Origin: Bufo bufo
Lineage: Eukaryota; Chordata; Amphibia; Anura; Bufonidae
DNA length: 64,000 bases
Direction: 5' to 3'
Assembly (NCBI RefSeq): GCF_905171765.1
Contig: NC_053392.1
Span: 371,237,442 to 371,301,441, forward strand
The position numbers and the translations under genes were made by a program. This document shows positions 22,817-34,141 of this stretch, piece after piece; positions within the stretch are counted from its first letter, which is position 1, and the number at the start of each line of letters is the position of its first letter. The notes under the pieces were generated by a model. The model made no database searches. It saw only the letters and a program-made list of their open reading frames with translations, and had not been told where the DNA came from.

Positions 22817-23144
22817 GGGCCCTTGCACACGACCGTATGCCCTCCGAGATATACGGTCCGTGAGCGGGCCATATGTCCCGGAGAAGCATTGATTGTCCGC
22901 ACGGGAGCGCACAGCATCATAGATTACAGTGATGCTGTGCACGTTGGGCTGCCCGCGGGGCTATTGTCCCACATAAGATCATATGAGAGCAGGACACTAG
23001 CCCCGTGGGCGGCCCAATATGCGAAGCATCATTGTAATCTATGATGCTGTGTACTCCCGTGCGCACGATCAATGCCGCTCTGTTACATATGGCCCGCTCA
23101 CGGACCGTATATCTCGGAGGGCATATGGTCGTGTGCATGAGCCC
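22817..23144. mobile_element. Palindromic MITE, TAA-flanked
   Basis: GGGCCCTTGCACACGACCG...GCCCTCCGAGATATACGG is mirrored by CCGTATATCTCGGAGGGC...CGTGTGCATGAGCCC. TAA at both edges (22814-16, 23145-47). Related in style to 34142-34437. Confidence 0.75.
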
Positions 23145-23198
23145 TAAAAGCCAGAGTATATCCACCATGTTTGACTACCCTAAGGCAAGGGCCACGCC

Positions 23199-23586
23199 TA
23201 GGGTGGCCAGACGTCCGGTTTTCAGACTCCCTGTCCTCCGTCGGACGCAGGGATGTCCTCCTTTTCAGTAGCTCACGCTCTGACAGTAGCATTGCGCTAT
23301 CTGAGCGTGAGCTGGCAGCACAAACTGACTTACTAACAGGCTTCTCTCACCCCCCAGTCAGTCACTAGAGCCGCAGACATGGCTCCCTGTGGCTTACTGA
23401 GGGGGAGAGAAGCACCCCCGGCTGCCCCCAACTCATTTTCCGGTCTGAAAGTTCTCTCCCCACCTTTTTTCGCTGGCGATGGGGCATGGCTTAACAGAGC
23501 AGGGGAAAGAACAGGGGCGTGGTTTAGAAGTTTGGGGTGTGGCCGGTGAGATTTGGCTTTCTGGGGTAAAGTCAGTGGCCACCCTA
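23199..23586. mobile_element. Short hAT-type element with perfect 8-bp target duplication
   Basis: 388 bp, starts TAGGGTGGCCAGACG and ends GTGGCCACCCTA, bordered by GCCACGCC on both sides (23191-98 and 23587-94). The exact 8-bp duplication and TAGGG ends fit the hAT superfamily. No coding sequence. Confidence 0.8.
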
Positions 23587-23810
23587 GCCACGCCTTAGTA
23601 ATCTGGTCGGTATTTTGCCAAAAACAGTATCGGGTCCAAAACAAGGAAGAGGAGTAAATCATCACATTATACTTTTTTTTCGGTTGGTTCCATTTCTGTT
23701 TTTGGCTTATAAATACTGAGATTGAAGTGTGAATGAGGCCTTAGGATGCGGATCAGCAACTTTTGGCACTCCAGCTGGTGACAAACTACAACTCCGAGCA
23801 TGCACACTTA

Positions 23811-24099
23811 GGGTCCATTCATACGTCCGTAAGTGTTTTGCGGATCCGCAAAACACAGACACCGGCAATGTGCGTTCCGCATTTTGCGGACCGCACATCG
23901 CTGGCACTTAATAGAAAATGCCTATTCTTGTCCGCAATTGCGGACAAGAATAGGACATGTTCTATTTTTTTCTGGAACGGAAGTGCGGATCCTCAATTCC
24001 GGATCAGGGCAGCACATTGTGCGGCCCCATAGAAATGAATGGGTCTGCAATTCCGTTCCGCAAAATGCGGAACAGGTTTGCAGACGTGTGAATGGACCC
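23811..24099. mobile_element. Palindromic MITE, TTA-flanked
   Basis: GGGTCCATTCATACGTCCG mirrors CAGACGTGTGAATGGACCC. TTA at 23808-10 and 24100-02, the latter shared with the next element. Central hairpin TTGTCCGCAATTGCGGACAA. Confidence 0.8.
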
Positions 24100-24102
24100 T
24101 TA

Positions 24103-24537
24103 GGCTACTTTCACACTAGCGTTTTCAATTCCGCTATTGAGATCCGTCATAGGATCTCAATAGCAGAAGAAAACGCTTCAGTTTTGTCCCCATTCATTGT
24201 CAGCGGGGACAAAACTGAACGAAACGGAATGCACCAAAATGCATTCTGTTCCGTTTGGTTGCGTCCCCATCACGGACAGAATAACGCTGCAAGCAGCGTT
24301 TTTTGGTCTGCGGTGTGATGTGGTGCGGAGCAAGATGGAGCCATCCTGACACACAATGTAAGTCAATGGGGACAGATCCGTTTTCTCTAACACAATCTGA
24401 CACAATAGAAAACGGATCCGTCATGGCTATAGAAGACATAATACAACCAGATGCGTTCATGCGGTTGTATTATGGTAACGTAAGCGTTTTTGCAGATCCA
24501 TGACTGATCTGCAAAAAACGCTAATGTGAAAGTAGCC
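24103..24537. mobile_element. Palindromic MITE with GGCTACTTTCACACTAGCG ends
   Basis: GGCTACTTTCACACTAGCG mirrors CGCTAATGTGAAAGTAGCC. TTA at 24100-02 and 24538-40. Inner blocks around ACGGATCCG are also mirrored. Confidence 0.8.
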
Positions 24538-24673
24538 TTACTCGGCTGTTTTTGTAGTTCCTTTTGTAACGTCATAGAAGGAAAAGGAGGATTCTGGGAG
24601 TTGTAGTTTCATAACAGCTAGAGTGCCGGAGGTTGCTGATCTCTGCCTTAGGATATATTCATGCTGACAGACT

Positions 24674-24944
24674 CAGGGCTCATTCACATTTCAATGGGGC
24701 CACAAAAGATGCGGACGGCACACCATGTGCTGTCCGCATCCGTAGTTCCGTTCTGCGGCCTCACACAAAATATTAAGCGTGTCCTATTCTTGTCTGCAAT
24801 TTGCGGACAAGAATAGGCATTTTCTATGATAGTGGCGGCCATGTGCTCTCCGCAGATTGCAGAACGCACACGGCCGGTATCCATGTTTTGCGGATCCTCA
24901 ATTTGTGGATCCGCAAAACTCTACGGTCATGTGAATGCGCCCTA
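24674..24944. mobile_element. Palindromic MITE, GGGCTCATTCAC type
   Basis: AGGGCTCATTCACAT versus ATGTGAATGCGCCCT, with the inner TTGTC(C/T)GCAA hairpin. Relative of 18804-19105 and 26743-27090. Confidence 0.65.
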
Positions 24945-25130
24945 ACAGTTATTGATTGGTAGGTATCTTTGATTAAAGGGACACTTCCATCAGAAAGGGG
25001 TGTTTTTTTGTAACTCACTAGTCATAGAAAACATTTTTTGAAAGAATGTTTGGCTTTTTATTTTTTTTTCGGCAGTACTATGCCATTGAAAATTAATATA
25101 AAATATTGTCCTTCTGTAGCAGTCAGCGCA

Positions 25131-26215
25131 GTGAGATAAAACTCCTAAATGAATCAGGATCCCATGGCAGTTTACTTCTGCTGTGAGGGATAGGTGCTAT
25201 CTGCTAGTATAATAGTAGATTAGTAGAATTAGGATAAGAATCATATGTCAGTTTACTTCTGCTGTGAGGGAAAGGTGCTGCCTGCTAGTATAATAGTAGA
25301 TTAGTAGAATTAGTATAAGAATCATATGTCAGTTTACTTCTGCTGTGAGGGAAAGGTGCTGTCTGCTAGTATAATAGTAGATTAGTAGAATTAGGATAAG
25401 AATCATATGTCAGTTTACTTCTGCTGTGAGGGAAAGGTGCTGCCTGCTAGTATAATAGTAGATTAGTAGAATTAGTATAAGAATCATATGTCAGTTTACT
25501 TCTGCTGTGAGGAAAAGGTGCTGCCTGCTAGTATAATAGTAGATTAGTAGAATTAGTATAAGAATCATATGTCAGTTTACTTCTGCTGTGAGGAAAAGGT
25601 GCTGCCTGCTAGTATAATAGTAGATTAGTAGAATTAGTATAAGAATCATATGTCAGTTTACTTCTGCTGTGAGGGAAAGGTGCTGTCTGCTAGTATAATA
25701 GTTGATTAGTAGAATTAGGATAAGGATCCTATGTCAGTTTACTTCTGCTGTGAGGGAAAGGTGCTTCCTGCTAGTATAATAGTAGATTAGTAGAATTAGG
25801 ATAAGAATCATATGTCAGTTTACTTCTGCTGTGAGGGAAAGGTGCTGCCTGCTAGTATAATAGTAGATTAGTAGAATTAGTATAAGAATCATATGTCAGT
25901 TTACTTCTGCTGTGAGGAAAAGGTGCTGCCTGCTAGTATAATAGTAGATTAGTAGAATTAGTATAAGAATCATATGTCAGTTTACTTCTGCTGTGAGGGA
26001 AAGGTGCTGTCTGCTAGTATAATAGTAGATTAGTAGAATTAGGATAAGGATCCTATGTCAGTTTACTTCTGCTGTGAGGGAAAGGTGCTTCCTGCTAGTA
26101 TAATAGTAGATTAGTAGAATTAGGATAATAATCATATGTCAGTTTACTTCTGCTGTGAGGGAAAGGTGCTGTCTGCTAGTATAATATTAGATTAGTAGAA
26201 TTAGGATAAGAGTAC
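25131..26215. repeat. 81-bp minisatellite
   Basis: About 13 head-to-tail copies of an 81-bp unit: CAGTTTACTTCTGCTGTGAG, GGAAAGGTGCTGCCTGCTAG, TATAATAGTAGATTAGTAGA, ATTAGTATAAGAATCATATG. Copies differ at only a few sites, with alternating GGATAA/GTATAA and GCC/GTC/TCC variants, implying recent homogenisation. In akap7 intron 1. Confidence 0.92.
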
Positions 26216-26475
26216 ATCGGTTCTATTGTTCTCTTGATAAGCCTAGATAAAGATGCCTATAGAAGAGCACTGCACTTATTAGTGTGATGCTTAAAACTCC
26301 TATATGGATCAGGATCCTATGGCAGTTTACTGCTGCTGTGAGGGAAAGGTGCTGCTTGCTTGTATAATAGTAGATTAGTAGAATTAGGATAACAGTACAT
26401 CGGTTCTATTGTTCTCTTGATAAGCCTAGATAAAGATGCCTATAGAAGAGCACTGCACTTATTAGTGTGATGCTT
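26215..26475. repeat. ~180-bp duplication next to the 81-bp array
   Basis: The block GTACATCGGTTCTATTGTTC ... GCACTTATTAGTGTGATGCTT occurs twice, with one partial 81-bp unit between the two. Confidence 0.8.
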
Positions 26476-26742
26476 TAACAGAGTCACCCATCCCCCTTCC
26501 CTCCCTCGTCTCAGTGAATGGTCTGATTTAAGAAAGTCAAGTGAGGTTGTTTGCCCTCCTAAAAGTCCAAACAAAGGAAGAAGTTAAAGAGCCAGGAGAG
26601 GAAGCAGAATACATGGAGTGACTTCAAGGAATTCTATCCAGAAAACCGTCCACCTGTTATATGTAAAAAAAATAAAATGACATAAAATATTCACATACAG
26701 GCTGTTAATATGATGTAAAACAATCGGATGATCGTGTCCCTA

Positions 26743-27090
26743 TAAGGGCTCATTCACACGACCGTAGGTGTCCCGTTGCCATATTGCGGACTGCATATGC
26801 GGATCTGCAATACACGGGCACCGTTCCTGTGTGCATTCTGCAAATCTGGAGATGCGTAACGGCACGGAACGGAACACTAAAGAAGCACTACGGAGTGGGG
26901 TTCCGTTCTGCAAAAAGATAGAACTTGTCCTATCTTTTTGCGGAACAAACGGATCGCAGACCCCATCCAAGTGAAGGGGGTCGTGATCCGCATGCGGCTG
27001 GCCCATGGTCGGTGCCCGTGCATTGCGGACCGCAATTTGCGGTCCTCAGCACGGGCATGGAGCCCTTACGTTCATGTGAATGAGCCCTAA
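26743..27090. mobile_element. Palindromic MITE, TAA-flanked
   Basis: GGGCTCATTCACACGACCG versus ACGTTCATGTGAATGAGCCC, TAA at both edges. The inner AGATAGAACTTGTCCTATCT hairpin marks the centre. It ends 330 bp before akap7 exon 2. Confidence 0.75.
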
Positions 27091-27423
27091 GACTGAGCTC
27101 GCAAGCAGCAGAAACCGTTCTCTGCAGATTTGTGTGCAAAATTGTGTTGAATCTGAAGAAAAATCTGCATTGTAAAGTGTGAACTCCACAATTGCAGTAT
27201 GCCACATACAAAAAATGCACAGATTTTTCCTGCGTTTCAGTTGTATTTTCTTTTGCATTTTCCCCTGTTTTTGCGGAATTTGCTATGATCACTCCACGCA
27301 TGAACCCGGCAGAACAGTTGAAACAAGGCTAATGCATTACGGTAATTTGTCAGGCAGTATGTATCATATATTATTGATACAGAATAATGGTTTTACAGAC
27401 ACTTTACTCTTTTTTAATTTTAG

Positions 27424-27555
27424 ACTGTGAAAATGAAGCTGCAGAGAAAAATCCGCAAAAGAGAACAACCCCCCATAAGAAAAATCCAGGATCAGCGGAG
27501 TCTTTGCTGACAGAGCTGCCATTTGCAGGTGCAGACATTAGTTATGTGTTTGAAA
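27424..27555 (+). CDS. akap7: akap7 exon 2 (N-terminal linker)
   Basis: 132 bp, entered after a TTTTTAATTTTAG acceptor and left at an excellent GTAAGT donor. Two bases complete a codon from exon 1 (phase 1) and one base is left over (phase 1). The peptide starts CENEAAEKN and ends SLLTELPFAGADISYVFE. It matches the mammalian AKAP7 segment with CEN, an MDSLVDMPFA-like motif and an acidic stretch. No domain or catalytic residue is visible; it is a charged linker ahead of the nuclear-localisation exon. Confidence 0.82.
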
Positions 27556-27845
27556 GTAAGTATGTTTTACCGTATTGAACGGCTTATGAAGACAACCTCT
27601 GTTCATAGGCTGTGATATGGACATCATGTAGCGGGTCCCTTGCACTGATCTATGAGCCAGGACAGGGAGCCGATCTGCGAGAGCGACTCCTGTTCAGGGA
27701 GACTTAAAGCATTCTTGTTTTGAATTCCTTAAAAATGGATTCCATATAATGCTGACTGGCCATGGCTTTGGTCGTATGCAAAGAGGGTTGTCTTGCTGAG
27801 ACAATCCCTTTAAGAGGTCACTGGTTTTTCAACAAATAATCATAT
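27556..27845. other. akap7 intron 2 start, unassigned
   Basis: No gene. 27770-27815 (GTTGTCTTGCTGAGACAATCCCTTTAAG, read in parts) may be a T2-type MITE end. Confidence 0.3.
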
Positions 27846-28316
27846 AAGCGGAGATAATAGCATTCTTTAGTACATTCTTTAAAATAATAGCATTCTTTAA
27901 TACAGAATGCTTAGTAGAAGGTCAATTGAGGGTTAAAAAATAAATAAAAATTAACTCACCTCCTCCAATTGATCACATAGCTGCCGGTCTCCTGTTCTTT
28001 CTTCAGGACCTGTCAAAGGACCTGTGGTGACATCACTGTGCTCATCACATGATACATCACATTATCCATCACCAGAATACTGAACCCAAACCCAAACTTC
28101 TGTGAAGAAGTCCGGGTTCGGGTCTGGGTTCCATACATGCTGATTTTTCTCATGCACATGCAAAACGCATTAAAACGCTTTGCACTCGTGGGGAAAAATC
28201 GCGCATGTTCCTGCAATGCATCCTTTCCCGCAATGCACCCGCAACGCCTGTTTGAAACCAGCCTATGACGGATCTCAATACCGGAAAATATTAACGCGAG
28301 TGTGAACGTAGCCTTA
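27846..28316. mobile_element. Degraded MITE, family P2, copy 3, plus another MITE end
   Basis: Carries the P2 blocks AATAGCATTCTTTA, CAGAATGCTTAGTA, GGACCTGTGGTGACATCACT and GAACCCAAACCC, but in a shortened, one-sided form. It ends with the CGCGAGTGTGAACGTAGCC-TTA terminus of another MITE family (compare 24103-24537). Confidence 0.55.
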
Positions 28317-28452
28317 CTAGGCAAAGGCAAGCATTCACCAAAGGCATGGCTCCTGTAGAGATCTGGCAGTCTGTCATTGTGTCATTGGAAGAGTGAGAAG
28401 AGACTGGTCGCCCTGTTAGAAGGATTTCTAACTTTCGACAGTGTATGTAGTA

Positions 28453-30044
28453 CAAACCGGATTCCAAAAAAGTTGGGACACTAAACAAATTGTGAATAAA
28501 AACTGAATGCAATGATGTGGAGATGGCAAATGTCAATATTTTATTTGTAATAGAACGTAGATGACAGATCAAACGTTTAATCCGAGTAAATGTATCATTT
28601 TAAAGGAAAAATACGTTGATTCCAATTTTCACGGTGTCAACAAATCCCCAAAAAGTTGGGACAAGTAGCAATAAGAGGCTGGAAAAAGTAAATTTGAGCA
28701 TAACGAAGAGCTGGAAGACCAATTAACACTAATTAGGTCAATTGGCAACATGATTGAGTATAAAAAGAGCTTCTCAGAGTGGCAGTGTCTCTCAGAAGCC
28801 AAGATGGGTAGAGGATCACCAATTCCCACAATGTTGCGCAGAAAGATAGTGGAGCAATATCAGAAAGGTGTTACCCAGCGAAAAATTGCAAAGACTTTGC
28901 ATCTATCATCATCAACTGTGCATAACATCATCCGAAGATTCAGAGAATCTGGAACAATCTCTGCGTAAGGGTCAAGGCCGTAAAACCATACTGGATGCCC
29001 GTGATCTCCGGGTCTTTAAACGACACTGCACCACAAACAGGAATGCTACTGTAAAGGAAATCACAGAATGGGCTCAGGAATACTTCCAGAAACCATTGTC
29101 AGTGAACACAATCCACCGTGCCATCCGCCGTTGCCAGCTGAAACTCTACAGTGCAAAGAAGAAGCCATTTCTAAGCAAGATCCACAAGCTCAGGCGTTTT
29201 CACTGGGCCAGGGATCATTTAAAATGGAGTGTGGCAAAATGGAAGACTGTTCTGTGGTCAGACGAGTCACGATTCAAAGTTCTTTTTGGAAATCTGGGAC
29301 GCCATGTCATCCGGACCAAAGAGGACAAGGACTACCCAAGTTGTTATCAACGCTCAGTTCAGAAGCCTGCATCTCTGATGGTATGGGGTTACATGAGTGC
29401 GTTTGGCATGGGCAGCTTGCATGTCTGGAAAGGCACCATCAATGCAGAAAAATATATTCAGGTTCTAGAACAACATATGCTCCCATCCAGACGTCATCTT
29501 TTTCAGGGAAGACCCTGCATTTTTCAACAAGATAATGCCAGACCACATTCTGCATCAATCACAACATCATGGCTGTGTAGGAGAAGGATCCGGGTACTGA
29601 AATGGCCAGTCTGCAGTCCAGATCTTTCACCTATAGAGAACATTTGGCGCATCATAAAGAGGAAGGTGCAACAAAGAAGGCCCAAGACGATTGAACAGTT
29701 AGAGGCCTGTATTAGACAAGAATGGGAGAGCATTCCTATTTCTAAACTTGAGAAACTGGTCTCCTTGGTCCCCAGACGTCTGTTGAGTGTTGTAAGAAGA
29801 AGGGGAGATGCCACACAGTGGTGAAAATGGCCTTGTCCCAGCTTTTTTGGGATTTGTTGACACCATGAAATTCTGATTCAACATATTTTTCCCTTAAAAT
29901 GGTACATTTTCTCAGTTGAAACTTTTGTTCCGTAATTTATGTTCTATTCTGAATAAAATATTAGAAGTTGGCACCTCCACATCATTGCATTCAGTTTTTA
30001 TTCACGATTTGTATAGTGTCCCAACTTTTTTGGAATCCGGTTTG
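28453..30044 (+). mobile_element. Tc1-like transposon 1 (DD34E, long TIRs)
   Basis: TA target at 28451-52 and 30045-46. Outer ends CAAACCGGATTCCAAAAAAG and its inverse. The inverted ends run about 200 bp, and the AAAAGTTGGGACA motif occurs again at the inner edge (28650 and 29830), the IR/DR layout of Tc1-like elements. It carries one transposase gene with a single frameshift. Confidence 0.93.
28804..29824 (+). pseudogene. Tc1-like transposase 1, one frameshift
   Basis: Cut-and-paste transposase. The N-terminal helix-turn-helix part runs from MGRGSPIPTM through KIAKTLHLSSSTVHNIIRRF in one frame. Near 28960 the frame breaks (it looks like a 2-base loss), and the rest, from RKGQGRKT to GDATQW, is open in another frame. 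Catalytic residues are present: WSDES, QQDNARPH and SPIENIW, with 34 residues between the last D and E (DD34E). Length fits ~340 residues. Apart from the frameshift it looks complete, so the copy is fairly young. Confidence 0.9.
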
Positions 30045-30049
30045 TACAT

Positions 30050-30551
30050 GGCATCATGGTAGAAACATATCTATTAGTGGACACCTTCAGAAATGTTCTA
30101 CAGTAGAATCTAGATGGCTTTATTTATTGACATGGCCATGTTCCAGATTAGTCATCTTGCTTGGCCCTGTCAATCAAGATGGAAAGAGATGAGCTGGCAG
30201 AAGAAGCAAGGGTGCAAAGAGTGGCTTGGGCCCACCTTCGGTGCACTTAACTACTCATTTGGATTAAAAGTACTTTTTCTCCAGAATGAGGCAATGGATC
30301 ACTAAGTGAAAGGTCTCACTACATTTATCTAAGCTAGTCCTACATGGCATTGTGCCTGGTTTATCAGTGAATTTCCTAGTGCTAGATTAGGAATAATGTG
30401 CATTTCTCTACAGTGCCTTGAAAAAGTATTAATACCGCTTGAACTTTTCCACATTGCTTCTCATTGGAAAAATATAGAAAATAACAGTGTCTCCACCTAC
30501 CACCACCTATAGAGAAGGTGCACACCCATTGTCGATATATAAGGAAATGTA
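30050..30551. other. Unassigned, with a truncated Tc1-like end
   Basis: 30413-30475 (TACAGTGCCTTGAAAAAGTA, then CTTGAACTTTTCCACATTG) is one inverted end of a further Tc1-like family, without a partner. The rest is unassigned. Confidence 0.5.
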
Positions 30552-32133
30552 CAGTTGCAGGAAAAAGTATGTGAACCCTTTGGAATGATATGGAATTCTG
30601 CACAAATTGGTCATAAAATGTGATCTGATCTTCATCTAAGTCACAACAATAGACAATCACAGTCTGCTTAAACTAATAACACACAAAGAATTAATGTTTT
30701 TAATTGCATGTTTTTATTGAACACACCATGTAAACATTCACAGTGCAGGTGGAAAAAGTATGTGAACCCTTGGATTTAATAACTGGTTGAACCTCCTTTG
30801 GCAGCAATAACTTCAACCAAACGTTTCCTGTAGTTGCAGATCAGACGTGCGCAACGGTCAGGAGTAATTCTTGACCATTCCTCTTTACAGAACTGTTTCA
30901 GTTCAGCAATATTCTTGGGATGTCTGGTGTGAAACGCTTTCTTGAGGTCATGCCACAGCATCTCAATCGGGTTGAGGTCAGGACTCTGACTGGGCCACTC
31001 CAGAAGGCGTATTTTCTTCTGTGTAAGCCATTCTGTTGTTGATTTACTTCTATTCTTTGGGTCGTTGTCCTGTAGCAACACCCATCTTCTGTTGAGCTTC
31101 AGCTGGTGGACAGATGGCCTTAAGTTCTCCTGCAAAATGTCTTGAGAAACTTGGGAATTAATTTTTCCTTCGATGATAGCAATCCGTCCAGGCCCTGATG
31201 CAGCAAAGCAGCCCCAAACCATGATGCCCCCACCACCATACTTCACAGTTGGGATGAGGTTTTGATGTTGGTGTGCTGTGCCTCTTTTTCTCCACACATA
31301 GTGTTGTGTGTTTCTTCCAAACAACTCAACTTTGGTTTCATCTGTTCACAGAATATTTTGACAGTACTGCTGTGGAACATCCAGGTGCTCTTGTGCAAAC
31401 TGTAAAAGTGCAGCAATGTTTTTTGGACAGCAGTGGCGTCCTCTGTGGTATCCTCCCATGAAATCCATTCTTGTTTAGTGTTTTACGTATCGTAGATTCG
31501 CTAACAGGGATGTTAGCATATGCCAGAGACTTTTGTAAGTCTTTAGCTGACACTCTAGGATTCTTTTTTTCACCTCATTGAGCAGTCTGTGCTGTGCTCT
31601 TGCAGTCATCTTTACAGGACGGCCAGTCAGTTTGTCTAACCTTGGACTGATGAACAGCAAGGCTTTTGGAGATATTTTTATAACCCTTTACAGCTTTATG
31701 CAAGTCAACAATTCTTAATCGCAGGTCTTCTGAGAGATCTTTTGTGCGAGGCATCATTCACATCAGGCAATGCTTCTTGTGAAAAGCAAACCCAGAACTG
31801 GTGTGTGTTTTTTATAGGGCAGGGCAGCTATAACCAACACCTCCAATCTCATCTCATCGATTGGACTCCAGTTGGCTGACACCTCACTCCAATTAGCTCT
31901 TGGTAATGTCATTAGTCTAGGGGTTCACATACTTTTTCCACCTGCACTGTGAATGTTTACATGGTGTGTTCAATAAAAACATGGTAACATTTAATTATTT
32001 GTGTGTTATTAGTTTAAGCAGACTGTGATTGTCTATTGTTGTGACTTAGATGAAGATCAGATCACATTTTATGACCAATTTGTGCAGAAATCCATATAAT
32101 TCCAAAGGGTTCACATACTTTTTCTTGCAACTG
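30552..32133 (-). mobile_element. Tc1-like transposon 2 (DD34E)
   Basis: TA at 30550-51 and 32134-35. Ends CAGTTGCAGGAAAAAGTATG and inverted CATACTTTTTCTTGCAACTG; the motif TGTGAACCCTTGG recurs at the inner edges (30760, 31925), giving an IR/DR arrangement with ~200-bp ends. It contains a decayed transposase on the - strand. Confidence 0.92.
30776..31757 (-). pseudogene. Tc1-like transposase 2, multiply disrupted
   Basis: Starts [19 protein letters not shown]. The DNA-binding part is split by a frameshift at about 31570-31600 and another around 31410. A stop codon replaces the W just before the TDET motif of the first catalytic D (about 31333). The remainder is open: RNTQHYVWRK, YGGGGIMVWGCFAA, LLQDNDPKNRS and [11 protein letters not shown], ending KGGSTSY. 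D and E are 34 residues apart. Inactive. Confidence 0.9.
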
Positions 32134-32298
32134 TATATAGTGCAAATTGGAGGGCACTCAATTATCCGGAAGCATACGGAATACTCCAATATATATTAAC
32201 TGAAAGAAAATAAAATATAATATAGTAGATGCACCAATATACAGGTTAAAATGTCACAGTAACGGCGATCTGGATCTCCTATCTAGTACATACACAAT

Positions 32299-32704
32299 GG
32301 TCCAGATTTATCATTAGCTCAAGTCAGAATAATGGAGTGAAAAAGTCGCAAAAAAATTCGCAAACGCTAAAACTGCGCACAAATTTGCGACTTTTTTCTG
32401 CTCTGCACTATGCTCGCCAGTTTTCTGAAAGTGGGCGTGTTTTCTTATGTAAATTAATCCAGTGAGGACCATGCTTATCTTATGAGACTTTTTAATAGAA
32501 CATGCGACTTTTTTGTAAAAACGTGCGACTTTTTCGTAAACATGTGTGACTTTTGTAAAGCTGCTTACTGACGGATAAACTGCTACCGTCAAACCACATT
32601 TATTACAGTCTTAAAGGGCCGATCATAAATCTGACTTGGCTAAAACTGACTTTAGCCATATGTGAAAGTGGAGTGAGCTGTCAGAGTAATGATAAATCTG
32701 GCCC
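32299..32704. mobile_element. MITE with GGTCCAGATTTATCATTA ends
   Basis: Inverted ends GGTCCAGATTTATCATTA and TAATGATAAATCTGGCCC. The opposite PLE 2 arm has the uninterrupted sequence (ACACAATGTGTCT), so the insertion edges are known to within about three bases (ATG duplicated). Confidence 0.8.
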
Positions 32705-33678
32705 TATGTGTCTACGGTATATAATGTCCTGAGTTGAAGGACGAACACCCAGCTCCCTAAGGTGAGGATAATGATCTGCTATTATATATTTTATGGGTAG
32801 CTGAATGTTGGTTCACAAACTCTCCACCATAATGCACATTATTTAAGCTGATTCATATAAATAAAGGTAAAAAAGGATAAAGAACATATAAATAAAACTT
32901 ATAAGTGAATATATGCATTAATGACCATATTCAAAAAGGAATCTCTTGTTTAATTTCATGTATATAAAGGACCCATCAAATATAAGTTGCAACCTCAAAT
33001 GACAGACAGAAAATTAAGCTCCAGTTCGGACAGTTGAGGTGAAAGAGGTTCCGCTGTTCAGTCAATTGAAGAAATTCATGTATCCTCAACTGTAGTATAT
33101 AGGTCACTGGTATATTTATAGCGTAATAGTGATATGGTTCACTCAGCTGCTCTGGACTTGTGAGTGAAACCGTTATAGCATCTTATTGACGGGTTATTCC
33201 TTATAATTCAAGAGTGAGGCCATAATGAATTGGCAGTCTCTTTCAAACAAACTCAGTAGGATTGAATGCAGAGTTAATATGGCTGAGTACAAAGTTATTA
33301 TAGCTTAGTAAGGTTCGATATAACTGATTACGGTGTTAGGACAGTTCATGACAAATATCGCAGCGTTTAGATATAGTAGTATGTACGTTACCACTCCTTA
33401 GGAACGCCCACTGTATTTGTATTTCAAGCTGGAGTCTTTGCTTCCCAGCGGCCGGCACAGTCCGCGTGCCAATACAGCGTCCCACGTGACCGGGAGCTGG
33501 TTCTTTGATTTGCCGCGAGACGTCCCGGATACTTCTTGATGCAAAGTGTATGGCTTGCGAAGGAGCGGTATCTGACTTGTACGCTGTTAGAAGAAACAGA
33601 CATCCAATCCAAAAGTATATATAAAGCACTGCTTTGGTCTTTGACTCATCCAAATCTTATGCTGCCATTTGACAATGA

Positions 33679-33721
33679 AACCAAACGCGTTTCGGAGCTA
33701 CTGGCTCCTTCTTCAGTGGTT
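33679..33721 (-). ncRNA. Hammerhead-ribozyme-like motif, PLE 2 left arm
   Basis: On the - strand, in order: AACCA, core CTGAAGA, one extra A, stem GGAGC, loop CAGTA, stem GCTCC, GAA, palindrome ACGCGT (short helix III), T, then TGGTT pairing with AACCA. All invariant core bases (CTGANGA, GAA, U before H17) are present. The extra A after the core is unusual. Such ribozymes have been reported in Penelope-like terminal repeats; the palindromic helix III suggests a dimeric form. Confidence 0.6.
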
Positions 33722-33737
33722 GGGTGGTAGACCTAGC

Positions 33738-33769
33738 ACTGAAGAAGAAGCCAGTAGCTCCGAAACGCT
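33738..33769 (+). ncRNA. Truncated hammerhead-like motif, PLE 2 right arm
   Basis: CACTGAAGAAG, stem/loop AAGCCAGTAGCTCC and GAAACGC match the left-arm motif. The sequence then jumps to internal arm DNA (TATCCGAAC), removing the cleavage site and helix I strand. Not expected to be active. Confidence 0.55.
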
Positions 33770-34141
33770 ATCCGAACTGGAGGTTGATTTTCTGTCTGTC
33801 ATTTGAGGACGCAACTTATATTTTATGGGTCCTATATTTGCATGAAATTAAACAAGAGATTCCTTTTTGAATATGGTCATTAATGCATATATTCACTTCT
33901 AAGTTTTATTTATATGTTGTTTATCCTTTTTTACCTTTATTTATATGAATCAGCTTAAATAATGTGCATTATGGTGGAGAGTTTGTGAACCAACATTCAG
34001 CTACCCAAAAAATATATAATAGCAGATCATTATCCTCACCTTAGGGAGCTGGGTGTTCGTCCTTCAACTCAGGACATTATATAGACACATTGTGTATGTA
34101 CTAGATAGAAGATCCAGATCGCCGTTAGTGTCAGATTTTAA

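Noticed and set aside
23763..24405. 161-residue open frame at 23833-24318 and neighbours
   Set aside because: It spans two adjacent hairpin MITEs; mirrored frames on the other strand show it is an effect of palindromic CpG-rich sequence.
25131..26215. Regular repeats that could suggest a CRISPR array
   Set aside because: The units are contiguous with no unique spacers, and the context is a vertebrate intron. It is a minisatellite, as are 7960-8890 and 12095-12908.
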